Shown piece by piece: positions 52,239 through 61,613 of a DNA stretch of 64,000 nt; positions within the stretch are counted from its first letter, which is position 1, and each line of letters starts with the position of its first letter. The DNA is from JAAFJU01 sp043764895 (GTDB lineage: Bacteria; Cyanobacteriota; Cyanobacteriia; Leptolyngbyales; Leptolyngbyaceae), in contig JAYUJY010000115.1 in assembly GCA_043764895.1 (NCBI GenBank), positions 1 through 64,000 of the forward strand, written 5' to 3'. The notes beneath the pieces were generated by a model that saw only the letters and a list, made by a program, of their open reading frames with translations, did no database searches and was not told the DNA's origin. The position numbers were made by a program, and so were the translations under genes.

Positions 52239-55200
52239 TTATTTCACCTTGCTAACAAACCGCACAAACCCGTAGGAATTACCGGGTGTTCCGGCAGCGG
52301 TGGCATGGGGGAGCTGGTTTTGGGGCGCGGCGAGGGTGTTATTCACAAGGTTAACGACAACGGCACCCTCGACTCCAGCGGGTGACATGCAGTTGAGTTT
52401 GAAGGTATTGGCGTCAGGGTAGGTGGCGGGGGGAATGGCTCCTGGGTTGTAGAAGACGCCTCGATCGCCATCGGGAACGTTAGTAAAGGTGTTGAGCAGA
52501 GACCCGATCGCCAATTGAATTCCACGACCTAGACCATAGGAATCCGGGACAAACGTGGTGTTTTTAGGAACCCAATCACAGAAATTAGCGTTGGTGACGG
52601 GAGCTTGGCCGCCAGAGAGGAAGTAGATGGTGTACTCAATGGTGTCACCGGATTTGATGGCACCTGCATCGATCGCTCCTTTCGGGTAGGTTGCAGTGGG
52701 CCAGTTTGCGTTAGTAGCATCGCTGGATTCATTGCGCGGGGTGGCGGGGTTGTCGGGTTGGGCCACTACTTGGGTCAGATCGATCGGTGCGCCAGTGCTC
52801 GTTTTGCCTGTGGTCAAACCATTGATTTTGGTAATGCGTTTGAGCAGGATGAGTTCTGGGGTGTTGCCTGCGGTGAAGGGCACTGCTGCAATTGCGATAT
52901 TGGTGGATTCTTTGCCAAAGTTATCGATCGCCTTAAAGGGCATCGCGATCGTTACCGGACCATCAACATTGGGGTCAACCTTAATGGTATTGAGCTTAGT
53001 GGCAGGAACCGTGACGCCAGCAGCAGGGAATACGGTATTTCCAGGCGTTGCAAATGGGGTATAAACAACCCCATCAATTTCAATACTGGTTGTATTGCTG
53101 GGGAATTCGGTGATGCGGTATTGATCGACCGTGCCATCCGGATCAATGGAAGTGTTAAACAGTGCTGGAGGAACTGCGACGCTGGTGGCATTTCGTGGAT
53201 TGGGTTGAGATGTTGCCGTAGCTCCGATCGGTATGGGCAATTGTTCTATCCCGAAGTTCACACCCACGACCGACATAGAGTCAACCGTAATTAACTGTTT
53301 ACTATCCGGCGTGTTTTCAATGACGTTGGCGAGGTTTTCACCGGTCGTAATCCAATTGGTGGGAATGGTGATCGCTGGAGGCGTCGTTCCGACTGGGGTC
53401 TCTCTAGTCACTAGTACAGTATACGTTCCAGGAATAATGTTTCTAAAAACATAAGTCCCATCGGTCGAAACAGCGACGGTCGAGACCACCTGATTGGTAT
53501 TGTTTACAAGAACAGCTTTTAATCCTAGGCTTGCTCCATCAACAACAGCTTCGGTTCCATTCTGGATTCTATTCCCATTTCCATCATCGAAGACCGTTCC
53601 TGAAACAGAAAAGAGAGAAGGGCTGAAGGGCACGATTGCATTTGCAGTATTGGCTGACCCTTGCCTAGCGTTATCGATCGCCTTGAAAGGAATCGTGACA
53701 TTGACGGCCCCATCGATCGGATCGACTTTGAGAGTGACTAACTCAATGGACACCATGGTTATACCTGCCGCTGGGAAATTGGCGGGGGTGTAGGTTGTCG
53801 TGACTCCACCTTGAGTGATCGTAAGGCTAGTGGCATTCGCGGGGAAGGCCGTAATATTATATCGATCGACGGTCCCACCATCCACATCGGTAGAGGTGTT
53901 AAAGAGTTCAGGTCGTACAGGAACCGATATCGTCCCACCAGGGTTTGGTTGAATATTGTCTTTTGCCCCGACCGCTTGAGGAAGTCGTTCAATTCCAAAG
54001 TTGAGATTGGTCATATTTGCGGTGCTAACGGGGAAGGCAATTGTGCTGTCGGGCTTTGCGGGACTAGGTTCGATGAGTCCGTTCAGGTTTTCACCAGTGG
54101 TAACCCAATTCGTGGGAAGGGTGATTGCCGGAACAGTAGTTCCCGATGGCGCAGCCGTGGTGAGAAGGATACGATAAGCACCGGGTGCAACGTTATCAAA
54201 CTTGTAGGTTCCGGTTGCAGAAACTGGAGTGCTTGCAACGACTTGATTACTGCCATCAATAATAAGGAATACATTTAATCCTAGTGTTGTGCCATTGACG
54301 ATCGGTTCTGTGCCGTCTTGCACACTACTTCCATTCACGTCATTGAAAATGCTTCCAGAAATTTCATAGGTCGGCTGAGTGAAGGGAAGTCTTGCATTAG
54401 CGGTATTGCTCGATTCTTTCCCAGCATTGTCGATCGCCTTGAAGGAGATATCGACCGTTACAGTGCCATCTACGGGATCAATTGTGATGGTATTCAGTTT
54501 CGTTTTATCGACGGTGACGCCGCCTGCGGGGAAAACTGTTGTTCCCGGTTGTGCTGTCGCTGTATAGACGATGCCATCGATCGTGATGCTGGTCGCGTTT
54601 GTTGGGAATACCGTAATTCGATATTTATCGACTGTTCCGGTGTCGGGATCCGTCGAAGTATTAAATGCGGCAATAGGGACTGGGACTGATGTCGTACCGC
54701 CAGGGTTGGATTGGGGTGGAATTGGGGTCGTTACTGCTGTAGGTAGTTGTTCGATTCCGAAGTTTAGATTCGTAATATTAGCAGCGGCAACGGTTATTGC
54801 AATTTTGCTATCGGGTATTGCAGGAGTAGTTTCGATCGTGCCGCTTAGGTTTTCACCTGTGGTCGTCCAATTGATCGGAAGGACAACAGCAGGCATGGGT
54901 CCACTCACCGATGCTGTTGCTGTTGTTAGAATCACTTGGTAATTACCCGGCTGGACGTTCCCAAAAGAATAGGTTCCGGTTCCAGAAACTGCACTGACGG
55001 CATAGACTTTGTTGCCTGTCACATCAAATAGAACGGCATTGAGTCCAAGGGTAGTGCCATTCACGATCGTTTCTGTTCCATCTTGGAGTTTATTCCCACT
55101 TACGTCATTGAAAACCGTTCCGGAGACAGTGGCAAGGGCTTGAGTGAAGGCTAGAACGGCATTTACGGTATTTGTGGATTCTTTCCCTGCGTTGTCGATC

Positions 55201-57026
55201 GCCTTGAAGGAAATCGTTACATTGACTGCGCCATCTATAGGATCGACTTTGATCGTATTCAATTTAGTGGCTAAGACAGTCACGCCACCTGCGGGGAATG
55301 CAATTGTTCCAGATTGGGCAGTCGCTGTATAAGTCACACCATCGATTTCGATACTAGTTGCGTTCGTGGGGAAGGTCGTAATGCGATAGTTATCGACCGT
55401 ACCATCTGGGTCAGTGGAGGTATTAAATAAGGTAATGGGAACTGAAACAGAAGTTGTCCCGCCAGGATTTGTTTGACTAGGAGTCGTGATTGTCACTGCT
55501 GTTGGGAGTTGTTCAATTCCGAAGTTAATTCCAGTCGCTTCTGTAAGTAACGGTTGACTCGCCAAACCAATAAAGTCATTCACTGAAATAGAGATACGCG
55601 TATCAACCGTCGGATCAACCACATTTTTGTTGTTTTCTCCTGTACTAACATAGCCCGGAGGTAAGGTCATCATGACTGTAGAGGATCCGACAGTAGGCGT
55701 TGTCGTCGTCACCAAAACGGTGTAAGGAGAACCTGCTGGGGGCGTCGCAATTCCCGTAAATTTATAGGTTCCGTCAGCAGCCACCGTCTGAACCTGAAGT
55801 ACCACTCCAGCAGCGTCTAATAAAACCGCTTTCAATGCACCACTGACGCCCCCCTCCCCAGGAAGATCCTGAACCTTACTACCATTCGGATCACTAAAAA
55901 CGGTCCCTTTAATGGTGTGGGTCACAAAGACTCCACCACCTGCCATCAAGTCCATTCCGGTTGTTCCCGTATCTATTGTATTGGTCGGGTAGTTTAACCA
56001 ATTGATTAGGTTAATGCCAGTCGTTGCGGTGACATCTACCGGGATAATAGAATACCCATAAATCGTTTGTCCGGTTGTGACACCTAAAGAGCCGAATGAG
56101 AAGTAAATACCAGCAATTCTTTGATTACCAGAATCGGAAGGACGCCAATCCAGATCAGTAACATCTTTCCGCATGACAGAATAATCTAATGAGAGTCCAC
56201 TAGCTCCCCATTGAGAACTAATCTGAGTAATGACGGGTCCATATCCAGTCGGTGTTCCTGTTGCATCGATCGAGGTGATCGCGGCAACTTTGATTGAATC
56301 GTTACCACCTCGCTCCAAAATCAGGAAACCAATGTCATTAATTTGCGTTGAATCGGTAGGCGCAGTCAATCCAGCCGTGTTGACAAAATCCAACCGCTCA
56401 ATGTTGCTGTTATTCCCAGCAGCATTACCCTGGTTTGCGAAGGTATTATCTGTCCCTCGGTTAATAGTTTGACTCCGAAGAATCGCATCCATATCTGGCG
56501 CATAGGAAGAAATGATATTAGTCAAGCTTGAGCGCTCAAAGAATCCAAGTTGACGATTCGTTCCTGGAAAGTTCACTTCATTTCGACGAATATAGATATT
56601 GCTCACCAACCCACCGAAGTTATAGCGCTTCAGCGTGCCCCCCGTCCCCGTGTCAAATGTCTGAATAGTGCGGTCGTTTGCCGTGGTAAACCCAAAGTTA
56701 AGTGTAAATGCCGCATTTGAAGTGTAGCTCGCATTGGATGGTGAGGCACCTGTTGTTGTGATCGTTCTAGTGGTTCCCGTTTGATAGGAACTGCCCAATC
56801 CAGAGATTGGCACTTGCGCTTGGACTCCAGGCGCAAGTGCCCCTACTACTAACCCGATCGTTCCTGCTATCTGCACTCCTATTTTCATCCTATTTCCAGA
56901 AGATTTTAGATATCTCAGTAAACTAGATTGAAATAAGTGAGAGGTTCGATCGGATTGGCTTTTCATAAGACGCAAATTTAATAAGTTTTGGAGGATCGCA
57001 TATGAGTAAGCTTGCCCATTCTTCAC
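52239..57026 (-). CDS. Giant secreted surface protein with four SdrD-B-like repeats
   Basis: The ORF encodes up to 1595 residues; the signal sequence lies at about 47-70 (MKIGVQIAGTIGLVVGALAP, cleavage after GVQAQ), so the true start may be 56888 or 56966. After a unique N-terminal domain (about 71-370) come four modules, each an SdrD-B-like segment (GTVFNDVSGNKLQDGTET) followed by FGIEQLPTAV and a cadherin-like part (TVDKYRITVFPTNATSITID). DNA period is about 760 bp. The C-terminal 180 residues (LLKRITKINGLT..., NFCDWVPKNTTF) are shared with the 871-aa protein upstream, and DUF11-like. It is the last gene of the operon. Adhesion or surface-layer function is inferred. Confidence 0.83.
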   Translation of the reverse strand: MKNGQAYSYAILQNLLNLRLMKSQSDRTSHLFQSSLLRYLKSSGNRMKIGVQIAGTIGLVVGALAPGVQAQVPISGLGSSYQTGTTRTITTTGASPSNASYTSNAAFTLNFGFTTANDRTIQTFDTGTGGTLKRYNFGGLVSNIYIRRNEVNFPGTNRQLGFFERSSLTNIISSYAPDMDAILRSQTINRGTDNTFANQGNAAGNNSNIERLDFVNTAGLTAPTDSTQINDIGFLILERGGNDSIKVAAITSIDATGTPTGYGPVITQISSQWGASGLSLDYSVMRKDVTDLDWRPSDSGNQRIAGIYFSFGSLGVTTGQTIYGYSIIPVDVTATTGINLINWLNYPTNTIDTGTTGMDLMAGGGVFVTHTIKGTVFSDPNGSKVQDLPGEGGVSGALKAVLLDAAGVVLQVQTVAADGTYKFTGIATPPAGSPYTVLVTTTTPTVGSSTVMMTLPPGYVSTGENNKNVVDPTVDTRISISVNDFIGLASQPLLTEATGINFGIEQLPTAVTITTPSQTNPGGTTSVSVPITLFNTSTDPDGTVDNYRITTFPTNATSIEIDGVTYTATAQSGTIAFPAGGVTVLATKLNTIKVDPIDGAVNVTISFKAIDNAGKESTNTVNAVLAFTQALATVSGTVFNDVSGNKLQDGTETIVNGTTLGLNAVLFDVTGNKVYAVSAVSGTGTYSFGNVQPGNYQVILTTATASVSGPMPAVVLPINWTTTGENLSGTIETTPAIPDSKIAITVAAANITNLNFGIEQLPTAVTTPIPPQSNPGGTTSVPVPIAAFNTSTDPDTGTVDKYRITVFPTNATSITIDGIVYTATAQPGTTVFPAGGVTVDKTKLNTITIDPVDGTVTVDISFKAIDNAGKESSNTANARLPFTQPTYEISGSIFNDVNGSSVQDGTEPIVNGTTLGLNVFLIIDGSNQVVASTPVSATGTYKFDNVAPGAYRILLTTAAPSGTTVPAITLPTNWVTTGENLNGLIEPSPAKPDSTIAFPVSTANMTNLNFGIERLPQAVGAKDNIQPNPGGTISVPVRPELFNTSTDVDGGTVDRYNITAFPANATSLTITQGGVTTTYTPANFPAAGITMVSIELVTLKVDPIDGAVNVTIPFKAIDNARQGSANTANAIVPFSPSLFSVSGTVFDDGNGNRIQNGTEAVVDGASLGLKAVLVNNTNQVVSTVAVSTDGTYVFRNIIPGTYTVLVTRETPVGTTPPAITIPTNWITTGENLANVIENTPDSKQLITVDSMSVVGVNFGIEQLPIPIGATATSQPNPRNATSVAVPPALFNTSIDPDGTVDQYRITEFPSNTTSIEIDGVVYTPFATPGNTVFPAAGVTVPATKLNTIKVDPNVDGPVTIAMPFKAIDNFGKESTNIAIAAVPFTAGNTPELILLKRITKINGLTTGKTSTGAPIDLTQVVAQPDNPATPRNESSDATNANWPTATYPKGAIDAGAIKSGDTIEYTIYFLSGGQAPVTNANFCDWVPKNTTFVPDSYGLGRGIQLAIGSLLNTFTNVPDGDRGVFYNPGAIPPATYPDANTFKLNCMSPAGVEGAVVVNLVNNTLAAPQNQLPHATAAGTPGNSYGFVRFVSKVK

Positions 57027-57131
57027 ACAAGACCGATCGACTTAAGAAAATATCCGTATAATCTACTACAAATTCTCTAAGGGATTACACGGATACATTT
57101 CTGTTCTATTCAGTCTTATTACGGAGATGAA

Positions 57132-59747
57132 TCATTTTGCTTTAGCTCTAAATCTCACAAAGCCATAGGAATCATTCGGCGTTCCGGGAGAAGTTGCATT
57201 TGGAAGTTCGAGTACTCCGTCTACAACCTTTACGGTTACAGCACCGTTAGTATTAGTCCCAGAACAGTTGATGGGAGGCGTGGAATTCGGGACGAAGTAT
57301 TCACCGCGATCGCCATCGGGAACGTTGCTTAGTGTGGCGATCGTAGAACCCACTGAAAGCTGAATCCCTTTTCCAACTACAAAGCTGTTAGGTAAGAACG
57401 TCGTATTACTCGGAACGAGATCGCAGAAGTTAAAGTTTTTGACCGGAGCATTCCCTACGGATAGGAAGTAGATGGTGTATTCGATTTCGTCTCCAGATTT
57501 TACTTTTCCCCCGTCTATTGCACCCTTAAGAGACCCTACAATCCAATTCGGATTGTTGTCTTCTAGTTGCTTGGGAGAGGTCGTGTCATCGACAAATATA
57601 CTCAGTGGTGTACCATCATTCGGATTTTGGGTACTATCACCGTTGATGGCGGTAATCCGTTTGACTAGGAGAAGATTAGGAGTCGTTGTGAAGGGGATTG
57701 TCACTGTTGCAGGAGTCGCATCTTCTTGACCTGCCGCATCGATCGCTGCATAAGTGAACGTAACCGTAATCGAACCATCATTCGGATCGATCATCAGCTT
57801 CGTAGGATCATAGTTCGTAATCAGCGTTGGGGCAGCGATCGCTACACCTCCATAATACAATGTCCCATTCGTGGGCAGCGTCGTAATTCTAAAGCTTTTC
57901 CCTACCTCCAATACTCCATCTTCGGGATCCGTCCCTGTGAATGTTGGGACTTGGATCTGGGTGGTTCCGCCAGGATTGAGCTGAGGAGGAACTGACAAAT
58001 CATTGGTAGTCGGCGGCTGATTTTGACAAATCGGATTCGCACCGGAAATACTAGTAGGCAGATCAGACAAAAGTGTTACCGATCCAGTCACTCCCCCTTG
58101 ACCCACAGTTGCACCATTGGATGTGCCGTTACGAGGTCCGTTATGGTCAACGATAACGCCAGCTAAGCCACCCGTGACTTGCCCACTCGCGCCAACACTA
58201 TAAACTGCGCCACCGCCACCACCCGCACCCGGTCCGTCCAGTTCCGTCGAACCATTTTCGTTGAGGTCTCCACCGACCCCACCTGTTGCAACCACAGTCA
58301 CCCCTGAAGCGGTTCCCGTCTGAGTCGCGATCAAGACCGTCCCACCCGCACCACCACCACCACCTGCATCAGGCGTTGTGCCTTTTACGCTATCGATACC
58401 ATCAGCACCTCTCGTTCTAATCGTTCCTATTCCCGTCACCGTGCCCGCTCTGATAATCACAAGACCACCGCCACCGCCGCCTGCACCGGAAGGACGGGAT
58501 TGGTCATTCGTGTCGCCAGCACCACCGCCACCGCCTAAGATGAGCCGCTGAGGGTTCGAGGGAAGCGCCGTCCCTCCAAAGCCACCGACGAAGCCATCGA
58601 ATTGAGGTGGGTTTGAACCAAAGCCATTAAAAGCTCGACCGCCCATCCCGCCATTACCGCCATTGGCCCCGCCACCGCCGCCGGAGTTGTGTTCATTACC
58701 CCCGCCGCCCGCATTGGCAGGTGCGCCACGACCTTCATCACCATTGGGGTAGTTAGAGGTTGTGAGATCGGTTGTAACGTTTGAACCTCGGACATTAAAG
58801 GTTCCAAAGGGCTGAGTTGCTACAAAGCGAGGCGTTCCCGCAATCCCTTCACCCTTGGGACCATCCGCACCTTGAAGAGACCCCGTATTGACTGAGCGGA
58901 ACGGTGATGGCGATGGGGTTCCGCCTGAGTAAGGGTTTGGGTTGGACCCGCCGCCTCGAAAGCCGAGACCATTCACATCGACAGCACTACCTGCACTAAA
59001 GGTGAGCTGTTTCGCGACATCTAAGGCAACAATTCCGCCGGACGAACCATTCCACTGAGCAGCGGTGGTGAGGGTTCCGGTGATAGTGGCATCAAGATAT
59101 TGAGGAATCCGAACCACTTGATAGGTGCGCTGCCCAAAGGTGGTGGTCCCTGCTTGCGTGCGATACGAATAGATGGTTCCATTTTGAATCGGAATTGCGC
59201 CGCCGGATATGGGTCCTGTGGCAACGGCGTACTCGTAGCGTCCTGCGTTATTCAAACTGGTGTAACCACTGGCACCTGTGGGTGATGAAGCCGTTGCGAC
59301 GTTTGCAGAAACATCCCCACCGACCCCGTTTCCGTAGGCATCAGTATCTGTGGAATTAATGTCCGCATCTTGCATTTGGATAATCAGGATCAAATCGCCC
59401 TTAGCAATGGGCGTCGTGTTCCCCCTGGAGTTAGCTACACCCACAGGGATGGCGGTTGCCCCGACACCGACATTCGTACCTGTCCCAGGGTAGTAAGTAT
59501 TAACAATTCCATTGACAATCTGTGAACCATCTTTCCCAGGCGTCGCACAAATCCCTGGCCTGTCGGCCCGAGCCGCTTGAGGAAATAGTAACAAAAGAGG
59601 CAAGTTAGTACTTAAGAAATAGAGCGCAAATGGAAGTGACCAAAATGCTCGGTTTTTTTGCTGACTACGTTTAGGCTCTTTCTGTGTGTGTATTGCTTTT
59701 TGAGCAGACTGCTCGATCGACTGGAGATAACGTAAGAAAAATTTCAT
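57132..59747 (-). CDS. Glycine-rich secreted surface protein
   Basis: The 871-residue precursor has a signal segment (residues about 33-60, WSLPFALYFLSTNLPLLLLF). The mature N-terminus (ICATPGKDGSQIVNGIVN; TTPIAKGDLILIIQMQDADI) is beta-rich. Residues about 350-520 are very Gly-rich (AGGGGNEHNSGGGGGANGGN), as in elastic or beta-helical adhesins. A cadherin-like unit (FRITTLPTNGTLYYGGVAI) and a DUF11-like C-terminal domain (LLLVKRITAINGD, NFCDLVPSNTTFLPNSF) follow, the latter shared with the giant protein. It lies 105 bp upstream of the giant gene, 93 bp after the beta-helix gene. Confidence 0.8.
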   Translation of the reverse strand: MKFFLRYLQSIEQSAQKAIHTQKEPKRSQQKNRAFWSLPFALYFLSTNLPLLLLFPQAARADRPGICATPGKDGSQIVNGIVNTYYPGTGTNVGVGATAIPVGVANSRGNTTPIAKGDLILIIQMQDADINSTDTDAYGNGVGGDVSANVATASSPTGASGYTSLNNAGRYEYAVATGPISGGAIPIQNGTIYSYRTQAGTTTFGQRTYQVVRIPQYLDATITGTLTTAAQWNGSSGGIVALDVAKQLTFSAGSAVDVNGLGFRGGGSNPNPYSGGTPSPSPFRSVNTGSLQGADGPKGEGIAGTPRFVATQPFGTFNVRGSNVTTDLTTSNYPNGDEGRGAPANAGGGGNEHNSGGGGGANGGNGGMGGRAFNGFGSNPPQFDGFVGGFGGTALPSNPQRLILGGGGGAGDTNDQSRPSGAGGGGGGLVIIRAGTVTGIGTIRTRGADGIDSVKGTTPDAGGGGGAGGTVLIATQTGTASGVTVVATGGVGGDLNENGSTELDGPGAGGGGGAVYSVGASGQVTGGLAGVIVDHNGPRNGTSNGATVGQGGVTGSVTLLSDLPTSISGANPICQNQPPTTNDLSVPPQLNPGGTTQIQVPTFTGTDPEDGVLEVGKSFRITTLPTNGTLYYGGVAIAAPTLITNYDPTKLMIDPNDGSITVTFTYAAIDAAGQEDATPATVTIPFTTTPNLLLVKRITAINGDSTQNPNDGTPLSIFVDDTTSPKQLEDNNPNWIVGSLKGAIDGGKVKSGDEIEYTIYFLSVGNAPVKNFNFCDLVPSNTTFLPNSFVVGKGIQLSVGSTIATLSNVPDGDRGEYFVPNSTPPINCSGTNTNGAVTVKVVDGVLELPNATSPGTPNDSYGFVRFRAKAK

Positions 59748-59840
59748 GGGAATGGTCCTTTAACAAACTGGGGGCACAGGAAAATAACCACGATCGAACT
59801 GGGAAAGCACGACTGAAATAGTGTCAATAAGATCCGTAAT

Positions 59841-61613
59841 TTACCAAAGCTGTGGCTGTACGGGTTTTGGCGGCGTAGGGACTTGCACAGGCGGTGGAAC
59901 AACGATCGGAGTCGGCGGCTCTTCGACAACAGGCGGAATCACAGGTGCAGGCGGTACAGGAACTTGATAGCCCGGAAGTGCTTTGACCATCACAGGCCGT
60001 GCCATTTCAGACGTTCCAAAGTTGGGAGTCGATACGGTTGCTGATAGTCGATCGCCCGGTTTTAGCCCCGTGAGTTTGATGCTGAAGCGATCGTCTGCGC
60101 CTGACTTTGGTGTTGCAATTCGGGTTGCAGAATTCATTCCCTTGACTGTTATATCCGACGATTCAGAAACCTTGTAGATTTCAATATTTGCATTGGGCAA
60201 CGTCGTTCCAGCGAGTTCGACAGAACCATCCATGTTGCTGATGTAAAATTCGGGACTCAGAAAAGTTGGTGCATTGATTCCAGCGTTGCCCGATCGTTCA
60301 CCGCGTTCTCGACTATCGGTTCTAATATTAGTCCCGTCACCGTTTTGATAGTCATTGGGATTGGTGTTGGATTGACTCACTAAATCGATCGGTAGACCTT
60401 GAACACTTGTAAATTGATTATTATTAATCTGATTGCCGTAGCTCAACGGATAGGCCGCCACTACAACGCCAGTGCCTGATGGCTGAGTGATTTGGTTGTC
60501 GCGGACTTCGTGGTTGATTCCGGTGAGATAGATTGCCGCACGTCGATAGCGTTGACTATTGTTTTGGAGTTGATTACTATAGATTTTCGCTGAACCTTTG
60601 GGATTGAAAACATAGACGCCGCTGCCTGCGTTGTTTTGAATTTGGTTCTGATAAATCTCGCCCCCCGTAATGTCGCCCTCAATGCGCAAGGCATCCGGCA
60701 TTCCCGCAAATCCGTTTTTTTCAACGAGGTTGTTATGAATTTTGAACTGATGGGATTGAATGGAGGTGATGATTCCGCTGCCATCGTGGTCTGCGATCGT
60801 ATTCCCGCGAACCGTCACTCGGTTGCCATTAAAAACATACACCCCGAATGCAGATTTCATAGAAGTCTGCGTCCCCTGTGGCAAACGTCCGAGCCAGTTG
60901 TTTTCAATAATGATGTCCTGAGGAACGCGATCGGATTCAAGCGTTTCAAGACGGCGATCGAGGTTGGGAGCTGCTGTGATGAAGATATCGGCGGGGGGTT
61001 CAGTGCTGGTGCTGCGATGACGAGTGGTAAAGCCTGCGATCGCTAGGTTTTTCACTGTAACGCCGCTGCTGGTAATAGTGAAACCCCGATCAAGGTCGTC
61101 TTTATGTTTATTGTTTTCGTCCGGGTTAGATTGTTGGGTTATGTATAATTTGTCATCGGGAATGATAGCGATCGTTGGAGCCTCAACGCCACGACTCGCC
61201 TCGGTTGCTGTGATCGTAAAACCTGCGATCGAGTTTGCGACATTAAAGCTATTCGTTCCGTCAATCACTAATCCTGTTTTGGTGATATTTGGCAAGACCT
61301 TCTGAAGGCGAATGGTGGTTTGATCCGCAGGAAGCTGAAACTCGATTCGTGAGACGGGATTGCCTTTATAGTTTTCGCCGCTCATGACGGGACGGGAGAC
61401 TAGAGTGCGTTCTCGATCGCTCAGGTCTTCCATCTTCATCTGACCGTTCACCAAGAGAATCGCTTCTCGCAACGTGATGACTTGATCTTTAGTTACACTA
61501 TCCTGATTGCTGTTGACCACAACTCGAAGCGGTTCAATGGATTGAGCTTGGACTTGAGATGGGATTGCGAGGGCGATCGTTGCTGCCAATGCCAAGGGGA
61601 ATTGAGTTTTCAT
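59841..61613 (-). CDS. Secreted parallel beta-helix protein
   Basis: The 590-residue precursor starts MKTQFPLALAATIALAIPSQ with cleavage near VQAQ. The N-terminal domain includes DQVITLREAILLVNG, and residues about 180-410 are a right-handed beta-helix (NosD/PbH1-like): NRVTVRGNTIADHDGSGI, KIHNNLVEKNGFAGMPDALR and IYSNQLQNNSQRYRRAAIYL. An Ig-like part (ELAGTTLPNANIEIYKVSES) and a Pro-rich C-terminus ending PKPVQPQLW follow. Its ATG overlaps the stop of the preceding barrel gene by one base (TAATG), so it is translationally coupled. Confidence 0.83.
   Translation of the reverse strand: MKTQFPLALAATIALAIPSQVQAQSIEPLRVVVNSNQDSVTKDQVITLREAILLVNGQMKMEDLSDRERTLVSRPVMSGENYKGNPVSRIEFQLPADQTTIRLQKVLPNITKTGLVIDGTNSFNVANSIAGFTITATEASRGVEAPTIAIIPDDKLYITQQSNPDENNKHKDDLDRGFTITSSGVTVKNLAIAGFTTRHRSTSTEPPADIFITAAPNLDRRLETLESDRVPQDIIIENNWLGRLPQGTQTSMKSAFGVYVFNGNRVTVRGNTIADHDGSGIITSIQSHQFKIHNNLVEKNGFAGMPDALRIEGDITGGEIYQNQIQNNAGSGVYVFNPKGSAKIYSNQLQNNSQRYRRAAIYLTGINHEVRDNQITQPSGTGVVVAAYPLSYGNQINNNQFTSVQGLPIDLVSQSNTNPNDYQNGDGTNIRTDSRERGERSGNAGINAPTFLSPEFYISNMDGSVELAGTTLPNANIEIYKVSESSDITVKGMNSATRIATPKSGADDRFSIKLTGLKPGDRLSATVSTPNFGTSEMARPVMVKALPGYQVPVPPAPVIPPVVEEPPTPIVVPPPVQVPTPPKPVQPQLW

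Noticed and set aside
52605..53294. 229-residue plus-strand open frame
   Set aside because: Antisense to the repeats of the giant surface gene; similar shadows recur at each repeat.
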